The position numbers were made by a program, and so were the translations under genes. The notes beneath the pieces are model-generated. The model saw only the letters and a list, made by a program, of their open reading frames with translations. It had not been told where the DNA came from and ran no database searches. A stretch of 64,000 nt of DNA, taken from the NCBI GenBank assembly GCA_964250805.1, contig CAXUHG010000014.1, forward strand, positions 7,241 through 71,240, read 5' to 3'. The stretch comes from JBBQVS01 sp964250805 (GTDB lineage: Bacteria; Chloroflexota; Ktedonobacteria; Ktedonobacterales; Ktedonobacteraceae). Below are positions 17,227-25,931 of the stretch, piece by piece (within the stretch, counting starts at the first letter, position 1; every line of letters begins with the position of its first letter).

Positions 17227-19197
17227 TTACATCACTCGCATCACCATCACGCTTGCGTTACCCTCACCGCCGTTGCTGTTCGCGTTCTCTATCAAGAGAT
17301 GTGCTAATAGGTTGAGATCGTTGGTGCGTGTAAGAAAATCAGCAATGCGCTCGTCGCGCACCATGTGCCAGAGGCCATCGGTGCAGAGGACAATAAGATC
17401 GTCGCGTGCGACATCTTGCTGGAAGAGATCGACCTGTACATGATAGGCATTGCCGAGATAGCGGTTATGCTGATTGCGCTTCGCGCTCTGATATATCTTG
17501 TCGGGGTGGAGCAAATTTGCCGCCACTAGATCGCCAGCGAGCGTATGATCAGAGGTGATACGGCGTAGTCCCTGCTTTGTATTGAAAGAATAGGCGCGGC
17601 TATCTCCAACATGTGCCACGTAGAGACGATGATTATGCACGAGGGCCGCCGTCATAGTGCTACCCATGGCTGTATCATAGTCGGCGTTGCAATGATAGAT
17701 TACCCGGTTAGCCTGTTGTACGCCATCGCGTAGCCATTGCTCTATGATAGTTGCAGGAGGTCGCGTAATCTGTGTTGTGCGCGTCGCACCGACGTTTTTA
17801 TCAGCCTGTACACTTTGTGGCGTGGCTTGCGAGGAAGTGCGCGATGTCATGGCAAGCAAGGGCAGCACAGTGTCGGCTAACGTCTCTATCCCTAAACGGC
17901 TCGCCTCACGTCCTTTGACATGTGTTGGCTTCCCGCCTTGCCCATTTTGACCACTTCGTTGTCCACGTAGTCCATCGGCAATCGCGCATAGAACAAACGA
18001 GTGCGGTGGTGGCACAAGGTTGAGTCCTAGACCTTGCGCGATCAATAGCATATCTTCGTTCTCTTGTGTGTTACGCCCGATATCGCTGTAGAAACCTACC
18101 TGACATGCCTCCATGAGCAGAGCCGATGTCTCACTAAGGTTGTGACCACAATAGCGACAGAAGCGTGAGTTGCTACGATTTTCACGACCACAATTAGTGC
18201 ATGGATTCTCTGGTATGAGCGTGCGTAAAATCACGTTGGTATTGCTTGGCGCGGAAACTGTCGCTACCATTGTTGGTGCCGAAGCGTCGGGAGAAGACTC
18301 ATTCTCTAATGCATCGTTGAGTGCGTCGGCGAAGGCACGCGCCGTTGGATAGCGTTTTTGTGGATCAGTCTCTATTGCACGTAGTATAACAGGATCGACG
18401 CTTGGAGGAAGCCATGTGTTTAACGTGCTTGGCGGCGGCAGTTCAGCCGCGTGATTGCGTACTACAGCCTGAAACGGTAATAAACCCGTCGTAAGTTGGT
18501 AGGCGACAACTCCCATCGCATAGATGTCGCTGGCAGGTTCGGCTCGCCCCTGTTCCTGTTCAGGTGCTATGTAGTGTTCCGTGCCGAGCGACCAGCCGCG
18601 CTGTGTAAGCGGCTTCTCCTGTTGCATGGCGCGTGCAATACCAAAGTCGGTGACAACGAGTCGCCCATCATCTTGGTGTATCAACAAATTGGACGGCTTG
18701 ATATCGCGATGAACAATGCGTAGTGGGTGCGAATGAACGGCCTCAAGTGCATCGGCAAGTTCGTTCAAATACTGTTTTGCCTGTGCGATTGGTAACGAGC
18801 GTTCTCCTTTGAGCAAGGCTTTGACCGTGCCGCCTGTAATTAGCGGCATCACGAGATAGAGCATATCGCCATCGCTACCAAAGTTAATCACAGGGACAAT
18901 ATTTTTGTGTTGCAACTGGTGCGCGTAGCGAGCCTCGCGCCGAAAACGCTCTATCGCCGTCTCTTCGTCCATCTGTTGATAGGAAAACGACAGCACTTTG
19001 AGCGCGACTTGTCGCATCTCAAATGTATCACTGACGCGATATACTGCACCCATCCCGCCAAGTCCTATCAACGTCTCGATACGATAGCGACCAGCAACAA
19101 TCGCCTCTGGCAAGAGACAGCGACATGCTGGATTACTACACTGAGTACTTCCGTCAGGATTCACTTTCTGACAACGAGGATTCAGACAACGCGGCAT
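17227..19197 (-). CDS. Ser/Thr protein kinase fused to a PP2C-type phosphatase
   Basis: 656 residues combining opposing activities. Order: a four-Cys motif at the N-terminus (3-25, CLNPRC..CSNPACRC); a Hanks-type kinase (about 37-300) with GLGGMGAVYRV, VALKVL, HRDIKPSNLLI, VTDFGIA and YIAPEQ; a zinc ribbon CTNCGRENRSNSRFCRYCG (about 334-352); and a PP2C domain (about 365-656) with SDIGRNTQENED, AIADGLRG, VAHVGDSRAY and LIVLCTDGLW. No membrane helix is present, so it should be cytosolic. The phosphatase may reset targets of its own kinase or autophosphorylation. Substrates are unknown. Inverted repeats flank the gene on both sides. Confidence 0.93.
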   Translation of the reverse strand: MPRCLNPRCQKVNPDGSTQCSNPACRCLLPEAIVAGRYRIETLIGLGGMGAVYRVSDTFEMRQVALKVLSFSYQQMDEETAIERFRREARYAHQLQHKNIVPVINFGSDGDMLYLVMPLITGGTVKALLKGERSLPIAQAKQYLNELADALEAVHSHPLRIVHRDIKPSNLLIHQDDGRLVVTDFGIARAMQQEKPLTQRGWSLGTEHYIAPEQEQGRAEPASDIYAMGVVAYQLTTGLLPFQAVVRNHAAELPPPSTLNTWLPPSVDPVILRAIETDPQKRYPTARAFADALNDALENESSPDASAPTMVATVSAPSNTNVILRTLIPENPCTNCGRENRSNSRFCRYCGHNLSETSALLMEACQVGFYSDIGRNTQENEDMLLIAQGLGLNLVPPPHSFVLCAIADGLRGQRSGQNGQGGKPTHVKGREASRLGIETLADTVLPLLAMTSRTSSQATPQSVQADKNVGATRTTQITRPPATIIEQWLRDGVQQANRVIYHCNADYDTAMGSTMTAALVHNHRLYVAHVGDSRAYSFNTKQGLRRITSDHTLAGDLVAANLLHPDKIYQSAKRNQHNRYLGNAYHVQVDLFQQDVARDDLIVLCTDGLWHMVRDERIADFLTRTNDLNLLAHLLIENANSNGGEGNASVMVMRVM

Positions 19198-19227
19198 AGC
19201 AACTTTCCCCTATCTCCACATGAGTTT

Positions 19228-19344
19228 GTAGGGACCGATTTATCGCGTCCAATGCGTGATGTATCACGCGAGTCCATTTATATAACAGCGACAATTACTT
19301 CGCACGCTAAATTACGCATTGGACGCGATAAATCTCGTCCCTAC
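19228..19344. repeat. Inverted repeat, family A, copy 2
   Basis: Arms GTAGGGACCGATTTATCGCG and CGCGATAAATCTCGTCCCTAC, with inner CCAATGCGT / ACGCATTGG. It lies upstream of the kinase gene and downstream of the cupin gene, both on the minus strand. Confidence 0.88.
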
Positions 19345-19408
19345 GAAAACCATCAGAAACGTGCCTTTAGTGTAGAGGAATACCAACAGCAATGTCAATA
19401 TAATAGCT

Positions 19409-19768
19409 CTAAATTCGTTCCAAATCCGCAACAGTTCTTTCGCTTTGCACATTGCCAGTATTGAGTGTAGACTTTGGCTCCAACAGCAACACATGCACCT
19501 CTTCCTCCGCGACGGGCAGATGCTCAACGCCCTTTGGAATAATCGTGAACTCACCTTCGTCGAGCCAGATATCACGGTCACGCAACTTGATAAGCAAACG
19601 CCCCTTCACAACTAGAAACAACTCATCCTCGTTATCATGATGATGCCAGACAAACTCGCCTTTCAGCTTTGCCAATTTGACATGGCTATCGTTGAGTTCA
19701 CCCACGATCTTAGGACTCCAATAGTCTTGAAACAAGCTAAATTTATCGGCAAGGTTTACCGTTTCCAT
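19409..19768 (-). CDS. Cupin-domain protein
   Basis: A 119-residue single-domain beta-barrel. The metal-binding pattern is visible: FVWHHHDNEDELFLVVKGRL (about 35-54) and GEFTIIPKGVEHLPVAEEEVHVLLLEP. The His and Glu ligands fit a metal-binding mannose-6-phosphate-isomerase-like cupin of unknown substrate. Its ATG overlaps the stop of the upstream membrane protein gene (TAATG), so the two are translationally coupled. Confidence 0.85.
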   Translation of the reverse strand: METVNLADKFSLFQDYWSPKIVGELNDSHVKLAKLKGEFVWHHHDNEDELFLVVKGRLLIKLRDRDIWLDEGEFTIIPKGVEHLPVAEEEVHVLLLEPKSTLNTGNVQSERTVADLERI

Positions 19769-20187
19769 TACATTCTCCTTTGCTGTTTACTCTCTTTGCT
19801 TGCCATTCTACGTCCTCTAAGCACAAAAAAGAGAGCAAATCCTATCAATACTAGGCCAATGAATAGCAATGAAACTCCAATGATATTTGTTGTGCTATTA
19901 GCTTGTCCTATAAAGATGTCAATGGCGAACAAAAGTAGCGCGACTCCAGAACAAAGAAAGCCTATAGAGTACAAGGTTGCGTAATGGTTGTACCACGCAA
20001 CGTATATCCCCTGAGATTGCTTTTCTCGAAGTCGGCGCAGACTGAAAGGAAGCACATTTACTTGTACAGCTATCAATCCTATTCCACCAATCGCCATCAG
20101 GATGCTTACCACTATTTCCAGGATGCGTAAGGTAGAGTTACTATCTATAGTGCCGAAAATAAGTAAAAAACTGCTCAACATAATCAT
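19768..20187 (-). CDS. Small membrane protein, four predicted helices
   Basis: A 139-residue hydrophobic protein with helices at about 1-15, 27-50, 80-98 and 107-128, and a basic C-terminus (RGRRMASKESKQQRRM). No family recognised. It lies between the histidine kinase gene (15 bases upstream) and the cupin gene (overlapping), implying one operon, though no functional link is known. Confidence 0.7.
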   Translation of the reverse strand: MIMLSSFLLIFGTIDSNSTLRILEIVVSILMAIGGIGLIAVQVNVLPFSLRRLREKQSQGIYVAWYNHYATLYSIGFLCSGVALLLFAIDIFIGQANSTTNIIGVSLLFIGLVLIGFALFFVLRGRRMASKESKQQRRM

Positions 20188-20201
20188 AAATTTTCCTTAT
20201 A

Positions 20202-22490
20202 CTACTCCGCCAACGACAGCGTAAACCAGAACGTTGACCCTTTGCCCTCTTCGCTATCGACGCCGATTTGTCCGCTGTGCAGATCAATAATCGTTTTACT
20301 GATATATAGACCTAAGCCTAAGCCAACGCCGGAGCCGCTACGCACCTCGATGCCTTTGACGCGGTAGAACCGCTCAAACACGTTGGCTTGCTCTTGTTTA
20401 GAGATTCCAGGTCCCTCGTCGTGTACCGCTACATAGGCACTCTGCCCTCTTTTCTGCAACGATATCTCGACGGGTTTGTCAGGAGTGGAGTATTTGAGAG
20501 CGTTTGAGATGAAGTTGGTTAGCACCTGCTCGATGCGATCAACATCAGCAAAAACGAACACGTTGGCATCAGTAGGAAGTTGGAGCGTTATTGTACGATT
20601 TGTTGCACTTCTACCTTGTTCCTGCACGACATCCCTAAGGACGTTCGCAAGGTTCGTGTATTCCATGTGCGGTTCTATTTTGTGGGCTTGAATGCGTGAC
20701 ATGTCGAGCAGATCGTTAATTAAGCGTATTAAGCGGTTGACCTGTGTGTTGGTACGACGGAGCAAGTCTTGTGCCTCCTCTTGCAGACGGATTCTCTCTT
20801 CTACCGTCAGAGATTCCAGGTCCATCATCCTCTTGAGGCGTCGTTCCAGAAGTTGTGTACTACCTTTAATGGTCGTGATTGGCGTCTTCAACTCGTGACT
20901 GGCGATGCTGAGAAATTCGTTGATGCGTTGGTTCGCCTCACTGAGAGCGATCTCGTTTGCCTGAGCCTCTGACCTTTCCAGGAGCAGACGTTCACGTTCA
21001 ATAACCAGTGCCGTTAGCTTTGCCACTGCTCCCGCCAGTGCCATTTCATCTTTTGTATAGGTGTGTTTGTCATCATCGTAGTCAAGCGAGAGCAGACCAA
21101 CCAGCTTTCTACCTACAGTCATTGGTGCCAGCAAAGAATTTCTGGGACCGTGATTCACATATTGTTCGTCGAATTGATGAAGCGTAGCATCTAAGCGTAC
21201 CACTTCGCCGTTACGTAGACGCTCTATATCGGTAGATTCTGCTATATCGACTAGGTATTTTTGCGGCATATGTCCCCACCAGAGTTGCTCCTGTTCAGGT
21301 GTAAGACCTACAATGGCAACGGGCAGGAGCCGCTCTGTTTGGGGAAGTACAGAAATAATGCCTACCCGCTTGCAGTTCAATACGCCGCTCGTCAATTCTA
21401 CCAGCCGTTGGACTACGGTATTGTTTGAAGCGGTGCCCTCTGCTTCTTGTGCCGGTTCGTCCGACCCTTGAATAAGCGTTTGCGCCATTTCTAGTAATGC
21501 GCGTAGAGCGTTTTGTGTATACATTTCCAGCCGTCTACGCTCCGTGATGTCGTGGCTAATGGAGACAGCACCACCAATTTTCCCCCATGCGTTATAGAGA
21601 GGTGCTGCGCTGACCGTGAAATACTGCGTCTCGCCCTTTTTAGGTCGCCACACCATTTCGACGGACGTAACCGACTCTCCCTTCAAAGCACGCCCTACAG
21701 GAAGTTCTTTCTGTGGAAAAAAGCTACCAGTTGGAGTACGTAGTCTTTGTGTAGTTTCTGTCAACGCTGGATAGCGTATATCACTCTCCTCTTCCAAGCG
21801 TCGTCCCGCGCTATTGACTCGTACTAACCGTCCCTGTGCATCATACACCGAAACACTATCTGGCACCGTCTCGATCACGGCATTGAGCAGTGTGCGCTCC
21901 TCAATCGCACGGCGTCGCGCTTGTTCAACCTGACTGGCGACGATGCTGATAGTAATACCTATCAGCAGAAACAGTACACTTTCGACGAAGCTTTGTAGAT
22001 CGTTCACATTCAAAGAGTAGTGAGGTGGTAACACAAAAAAATCGAGTAGTACGATACTAACAACTGTAGCGAGTAAGCTTGGTCCTGTCCCAAAGTTTAC
22101 CGCTATTATCGCAATGCCAAGAATTTCAAACAGGCCGGAGAACTCGAATGTCGGAAAGATGTGCATGAGGAGTATTGTTCCCAGAGCCGCAAGAACCTGT
22201 AGCACAATGCCTAGTAAATAGCCCATAGCTGGATGACGCCAGGGTTCGGGAAACCATTGCGGTGTGAAGGCATTACCGAGAAAGAAGCGTGAAAGTTTTG
22301 CCCAGACCGAAGTATGATGTGTAGGATTGTTATAGTAGCTATCTGTTGCTGCATTCTCACGCTGTGCATACGCATGTGCGAAACGGTTCTGATCTACTCT
22401 CTCTTGCCCTTTGGGAAGAACGAGAGGAGAAGATACTTGCTTTTTTTTAGGTGAATTCTTACTCATATTATCATCAGGCTTCGCCGTCAT
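20202..22490 (-). CDS. Membrane sensor histidine kinase with PAS and GAF domains
   Basis: 762 residues. An N-terminal basic cytosolic stretch is followed by four membrane helices of the KdpD-like DUF4118 type (about 85-190; LEILGIAIIAVNFGTGPSLLA, LLDFFVLPPHYSL). Then come a PAS domain (about 200-325, AVIETVPDSVSVYDAQGRLV), a GAF domain (about 340-500), HisKA with SIASHELKTPITTIKGS (phosphorylated His about 532) and an HATPase domain with NALKYS, DEGPGIS and GVGLGLGLYISKTI. No response regulator gene lies nearby, so it is an orphan kinase in this window. Confidence 0.93.
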   Translation of the reverse strand: MTAKPDDNMSKNSPKKKQVSSPLVLPKGQERVDQNRFAHAYAQRENAATDSYYNNPTHHTSVWAKLSRFFLGNAFTPQWFPEPWRHPAMGYLLGIVLQVLAALGTILLMHIFPTFEFSGLFEILGIAIIAVNFGTGPSLLATVVSIVLLDFFVLPPHYSLNVNDLQSFVESVLFLLIGITISIVASQVEQARRRAIEERTLLNAVIETVPDSVSVYDAQGRLVRVNSAGRRLEEESDIRYPALTETTQRLRTPTGSFFPQKELPVGRALKGESVTSVEMVWRPKKGETQYFTVSAAPLYNAWGKIGGAVSISHDITERRRLEMYTQNALRALLEMAQTLIQGSDEPAQEAEGTASNNTVVQRLVELTSGVLNCKRVGIISVLPQTERLLPVAIVGLTPEQEQLWWGHMPQKYLVDIAESTDIERLRNGEVVRLDATLHQFDEQYVNHGPRNSLLAPMTVGRKLVGLLSLDYDDDKHTYTKDEMALAGAVAKLTALVIERERLLLERSEAQANEIALSEANQRINEFLSIASHELKTPITTIKGSTQLLERRLKRMMDLESLTVEERIRLQEEAQDLLRRTNTQVNRLIRLINDLLDMSRIQAHKIEPHMEYTNLANVLRDVVQEQGRSATNRTITLQLPTDANVFVFADVDRIEQVLTNFISNALKYSTPDKPVEISLQKRGQSAYVAVHDEGPGISKQEQANVFERFYRVKGIEVRSGSGVGLGLGLYISKTIIDLHSGQIGVDSEEGKGSTFWFTLSLAE

Positions 22491-22661
22491 ACATGTCTCC
22501 GCATATGTATCAGCACTTACTACTGAAATAATTGCATGTTCATATAGTTGTGGTGCGTATTTCTAATTTTATGAATGTATGTATTAGGAGCAAAAAAGAC
22601 TCTACTGTTGTACACGGACTGCTTCACGAGAAAGTGACACCTCTTTATCCGATAAAACAGG

Positions 22662-22690
22662 TTGTGGGACAAAGCGAATCGCGCTATAAT
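22662..22690 (+). promoter_or_regulatory. Promoter of the membrane protein gene at 22766
   Basis: TTGTGG (22662-22667), 17-nt spacer, TATAAT (22685-22690), about 75 bases before the start codon. Confidence 0.6.
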
Positions 22691-22765
22691 CTGTCATGCA
22701 ATCACTACGAACTGCGACAGTTTATACTCGCTACATCAAATGTCATTGAAGGATACGAAGATACA

Positions 22766-23776
22766 ATGCTATTTACATTGCCGCTTGTGCTATTTATTGT
22801 GATGACCGAGGTCTCGATTGGCTCTTTTACCGTGCTTGTGCTGCTCGATTGGCGCAACGAGGTGAAGCGCGGCTTCCTCGTTTCATACGCTCTTATCTAT
22901 CTTGGCCTGACCTATCTCACTTATCTGTTCCAACAGAATTTCTCGACGCCCGCTCTGCTCAGCAGCTATCCGCAGCTTGACCAGTACTGGACGCGCTATG
23001 AGACATTGCCGCTCTTGATTTTCTTTCTCCTGATGATACCGTACAACGTGCTGCTCTGGTTCGATAAGACTGCGGGCGTAGATGCGAAACGCAACGCCGA
23101 AAAAGCCCAGTTTGAGCAAATAAATGCTGAAGAAACGTCCTCTGAGAAAACTCCCGTACCAGCTAGACGTTTCTCTGTCGTGCGAATTTTGCGCCTTCTA
23201 AGTGGTATTGGGACGGTGATGGCTGGCATTGCCACGCTGTTTGTGATGGCAATGATTTATCGTCCTCTGGCCTCGGCGAATCTCGGTGGTGCCTTTACCG
23301 TCGCTAGTTTCTTCGCCGCTGCTCTTGCCCTCGGTGGAGTGCTAACCGCGATGTGGCTTGGTCACTGGTATCTGGTCACACCCGCACTCTCCGAGAAGCC
23401 GCTACAGTTCGCGACCACACTTGTCTTGCTCGGTGTATTAGCTCAGGTGATTTTCGCATTCACCGCTGGACCAAGCACGCCACAGACATCGGTGCAACAT
23501 CCACCCGCGACTCCTGTAATCACAACGCCCACAACAGGACCTAACTCACATGTGAAGCCAGCGAATGTGCCTACCTATACGCCTCTGAGTACCGACGCTA
23601 TTGGCTGGGTACGTATTCTTGTCAGTTTCATCATACCGCTCGTATTGGGCGGCCTTGCGTGGAAATTGATACGCGACCGCTCGTTCCAATCCGCCACAGG
23701 TATGCTCTACCTCGTGGTCGTCTGCACACTAGCAGGCGAAGCAATGGCACGCGGCCTCTTCCTCGTCGGTCTCTAA
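22766..23776 (+). CDS. Multi-pass membrane protein (NrfD/DmsC-like pattern, uncertain)
   Basis: 336 residues. Predicted membrane helices lie near 1-24, 35-55, 80-98, 140-165, 175-200, 215-232, 280-300 and 305-330, with a charged loop at about 110-135 and a Pro/Thr-rich loop at about 240-275. The MTEVSIGSF start and LVVVCTLAGEAMARGLFLVGL end recall quinone-linked NrfD/DmsC subunits, but no iron-sulfur or molybdenum partner is encoded nearby. The start at 22766 is preferred because the hydrophobic N-terminus begins there; the upstream extension lacks homology and overlaps the promoter. Confidence 0.6.
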   Translation: MLFTLPLVLFIVMTEVSIGSFTVLVLLDWRNEVKRGFLVSYALIYLGLTYLTYLFQQNFSTPALLSSYPQLDQYWTRYETLPLLIFFLLMIPYNVLLWFDKTAGVDAKRNAEKAQFEQINAEETSSEKTPVPARRFSVVRILRLLSGIGTVMAGIATLFVMAMIYRPLASANLGGAFTVASFFAAALALGGVLTAMWLGHWYLVTPALSEKPLQFATTLVLLGVLAQVIFAFTAGPSTPQTSVQHPPATPVITTPTTGPNSHVKPANVPTYTPLSTDAIGWVRILVSFIIPLVLGGLAWKLIRDRSFQSATGMLYLVVVCTLAGEAMARGLFLVGL

Positions 23777-23786
23777 TCTATACATC

Positions 23787-23847
23787 AACACTAAAAACAA
23801 TGCTAACCCTGTGTCTGCGACACAGGGTCAGCATTGTTTTTAGTGTT
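23787..23847. terminator. Bidirectional terminator between convergent genes
   Basis: 27-nt arms 23787-23813 and 23821-23847 with one mismatch around TCTGCGA, with A/T-rich outer ends (ACTAAAAACAA / TTGTTTTTAGT). It overlaps the last codon region of the acyl-CoA ligase gene. Confidence 0.85.
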
Positions 23848-25435
23848 ATAATGTTTTTTCACGCTCTTTCAGTTCGCGCCGTAGAATTTTACCGGAAGCC
23901 GTTTTGGGAATCGCGCCGATGAACTCGACACGGCTTACTCGCTTGTAGCCTGCAAGCTTACCATTGGCAAATGTCATGATATCGTCAGGAGTGACGGTAT
24001 CGCCCTCGCGTATCACGACCAATCCTTTGATGAGTTCGCCCGCCTCATCGTCCGGTACTCCGATCACCGCTGAGTCTACCACCGATGGATGCTCTAACAG
24101 CAATGCTTCGATCTCGGCAGGCGCAACGCCAAAGCCCTTGTACTTAATCATCTCTTTCTTGCGATCAACGATATACGTATAGCCTTCCTCGTCCACATGT
24201 CCGATGTCGCCAGTGTAGAGCCAACCATCGCGTAGCGCACGCGCCGTTTCTTCAGGAGCCTTCCAGTAGCCCTGCATGACCTGAGGTCCGCGTATCACCA
24301 GCTCTCCATCCTCGCCAATTGGCAGTTCGCGCGTTCCCGTCTCAATATCCATAATCTTCTGCTCTGTATTATGGATGGGCATACCAATACTCTCTAGGCG
24401 CATAATTGGGAATGGCTGAGCATGCGTGAGCGGAGACGCCTCCGTCAAGCCATAGCCCTGCACAATCGTCACGCCTGTTTTCTCGTGTAGTTTGATCGCT
24501 GGTGCGGTTGGCAGTGGTGCCGCACCGGAGAAAATGAACTTCACTTTCTTCAACTTGCTCAAATCAATGGGTGCGTTTGCCAGTGCCAGCACAATCGGTG
24601 GAACAGCGAAGTAGTGCGTCACATTGTACTGTTCACAGAGGTCGAGCGACTGTAACAGATCGAAGCGTTCCATGATAACCTGTGTGCCACCACCCGCAAG
24701 GAAGCCGCCCGTAAGCATGACTCCATAGATATGATAGAACGGCAGGAAGTTGAGCGCGACATCCGATGCATCGAGGTGGAGAGCCATCAGAAATTGTAGA
24801 TTGTTCGAGACCAGATTGCGATGTGTGAGGAGCGTCCCCTTTGGCAAGCCCGTTGTACCAGAGGAATAGGGCAACGCTGCTAAATCGTCGCCAGAAATGT
24901 CCACCTGCTGAGGACGTTCAGGTGAGGACGCACGCATAAGCGAGGCAAATGTAATGGCGCCCGCCATGCTCTCAGGCTGTTTCTCGCCCGTTACCAGAAT
25001 ATGCTGTAGGTTGGGAAATGTCCTCTGGCTCATCGCCGATTGCAATACTGGTACGAGATTGTCCTGTATCAGAATGGCCTTCGCCTCAGAGTTTTCGATC
25101 TGATAGGCCACCTCACGCTCTTTGTAGCCAGGATTCATAGGGCTAACCACAATACCGAGCGACGTGGCAGCAATAAACGTGATAGTGTATTCCGGTCGGT
25201 TGGTCATGTACAGACAGAGGCGGTCGCCCTTCCTCAACCCCAGCGCGTACAGCCCATTTGCAATGCTGTTTATCATCGCGATGACCTCGCGATAGGTAAA
25301 AATCATATTGTGGTAGACGATAGCGAGACGGTCAGGATTGCGCTCGGCTGCCGCTCTTACGAGATAATCGTAGGGAACATCGGGAAGATTGATACGAGGA
25401 CGAAACAATTCAGTGGCAAATATTTTCTCAGACAT
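23846..25435 (-). CDS. Acyl-CoA/4-coumarate-CoA ligase-type AMP-forming enzyme
   Basis: 529 residues of the ANL superfamily, activating a carboxylic acid as acyl-AMP and then acyl-CoA. P-loop-like motif YSSGTTGLPKGTLLTH (about 182-197), GYGLTEASPL, YTGDIGHVDEEGY, the hinge RKKEMIKYKGFGVAPAEIE and a C-terminal catalytic lysine in PKTASGKILRREL. The pattern is nearest 4-coumarate-CoA or long-chain fatty acid ligases; substrate undetermined. ATG 25435 (MSEKIFATELF) follows AAAGGA; the track upstream to 25501 is not homologous. Confidence 0.92.
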   Translation of the reverse strand: MSEKIFATELFRPRINLPDVPYDYLVRAAAERNPDRLAIVYHNMIFTYREVIAMINSIANGLYALGLRKGDRLCLYMTNRPEYTITFIAATSLGIVVSPMNPGYKEREVAYQIENSEAKAILIQDNLVPVLQSAMSQRTFPNLQHILVTGEKQPESMAGAITFASLMRASSPERPQQVDISGDDLAALPYSSGTTGLPKGTLLTHRNLVSNNLQFLMALHLDASDVALNFLPFYHIYGVMLTGGFLAGGGTQVIMERFDLLQSLDLCEQYNVTHYFAVPPIVLALANAPIDLSKLKKVKFIFSGAAPLPTAPAIKLHEKTGVTIVQGYGLTEASPLTHAQPFPIMRLESIGMPIHNTEQKIMDIETGTRELPIGEDGELVIRGPQVMQGYWKAPEETARALRDGWLYTGDIGHVDEEGYTYIVDRKKEMIKYKGFGVAPAEIEALLLEHPSVVDSAVIGVPDDEAGELIKGLVVIREGDTVTPDDIMTFANGKLAGYKRVSRVEFIGAIPKTASGKILRRELKEREKTL

Positions 25436-25525
25436 GCCTAGGCGTCCTTTCTGCTTTATTCTATCAATGAACAAGCACCATAAAAGACCGATAAATGGCA
25501 TTATACATGCATCCGCTAATCAGGC

Positions 25526-25560
25526 GTAGGGGTCCGATTTATCGCACCCTCGGACGAGCG
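25526..25560. repeat. Single arm of family A repeat (solo or decayed)
   Basis: GTAGGGGTCCGATTTATCGC followed by ACCCTCGGACG resembles one arm of family A, but no matching arm is found within 200 bases downstream. It is probably a decayed copy. Confidence 0.6.
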
Positions 25561-25651
25561 CAGCAATGTCCGTTCCCCACATGAGTTACCAGATGCACCA
25601 ATTACACATGGGCGCGTACTAGTTCCCATCGAGCAAGCTTACATAGTAAGT

Positions 25652-25671
25652 GCTATGCTACGTAGCATAGC
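25652..25671. promoter_or_regulatory. Perfect 20-nt palindrome
   Basis: GCTATGCTAC followed directly by GTAGCATAGC. It lies between the acyl-CoA ligase gene start and the inverted repeat flanking the assembly gap. It could be an operator or a recombination site; no factor can be named. Confidence 0.45.
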
Positions 25672-25700
25672 GCAATTGCTGGGCAAGGTCAAGGAAAAAG

Positions 25701-25878
25701 TTACATGAATTTGCGGAAAGCAGAGGTAGGAAAACCATCAGTTTTTCTACCTATGGGTTGCGCAAAATAATTTTTAAAAGATGGAANNNNNNNNNNAAAA
25801 ATTTACAATTATTTTCCTAAAACCTTTGTTAGCAAAACAATCATTTTTCCTACCTCTGCTTTCCGCAAATTCATGTAT
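25701..25878. mobile_element. Long inverted repeat flanking an assembly gap (possible MITE or IS ends)
   Basis: The arm near 25703-25736 (ATGAATTTGCGGAAAGCAGA then GGTAGGAAAA) is repeated in inverted form at about 25844-25876. Between them are A/T-rich sequence with partial inner complementarity and ten Ns (25787-25796). The arms could be a MITE, or the ends of an element whose middle was lost at the contig join. No transposase is visible. The right end abuts the TATAAT at 25898-25903 before the next gene. Confidence 0.6.
25787..25796. other. Assembly gap (10 Ns)
   Basis: Ten undetermined bases in the middle of the inverted repeat. Real length unknown; an insertion sequence could be collapsed here. 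Confidence 0.98.
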
Positions 25879-25931
25879 AAAAGATGCAAGGATAGGTTAT
25901 AATGTTCAGTAAACAAAAAAGGAGATTTTCC

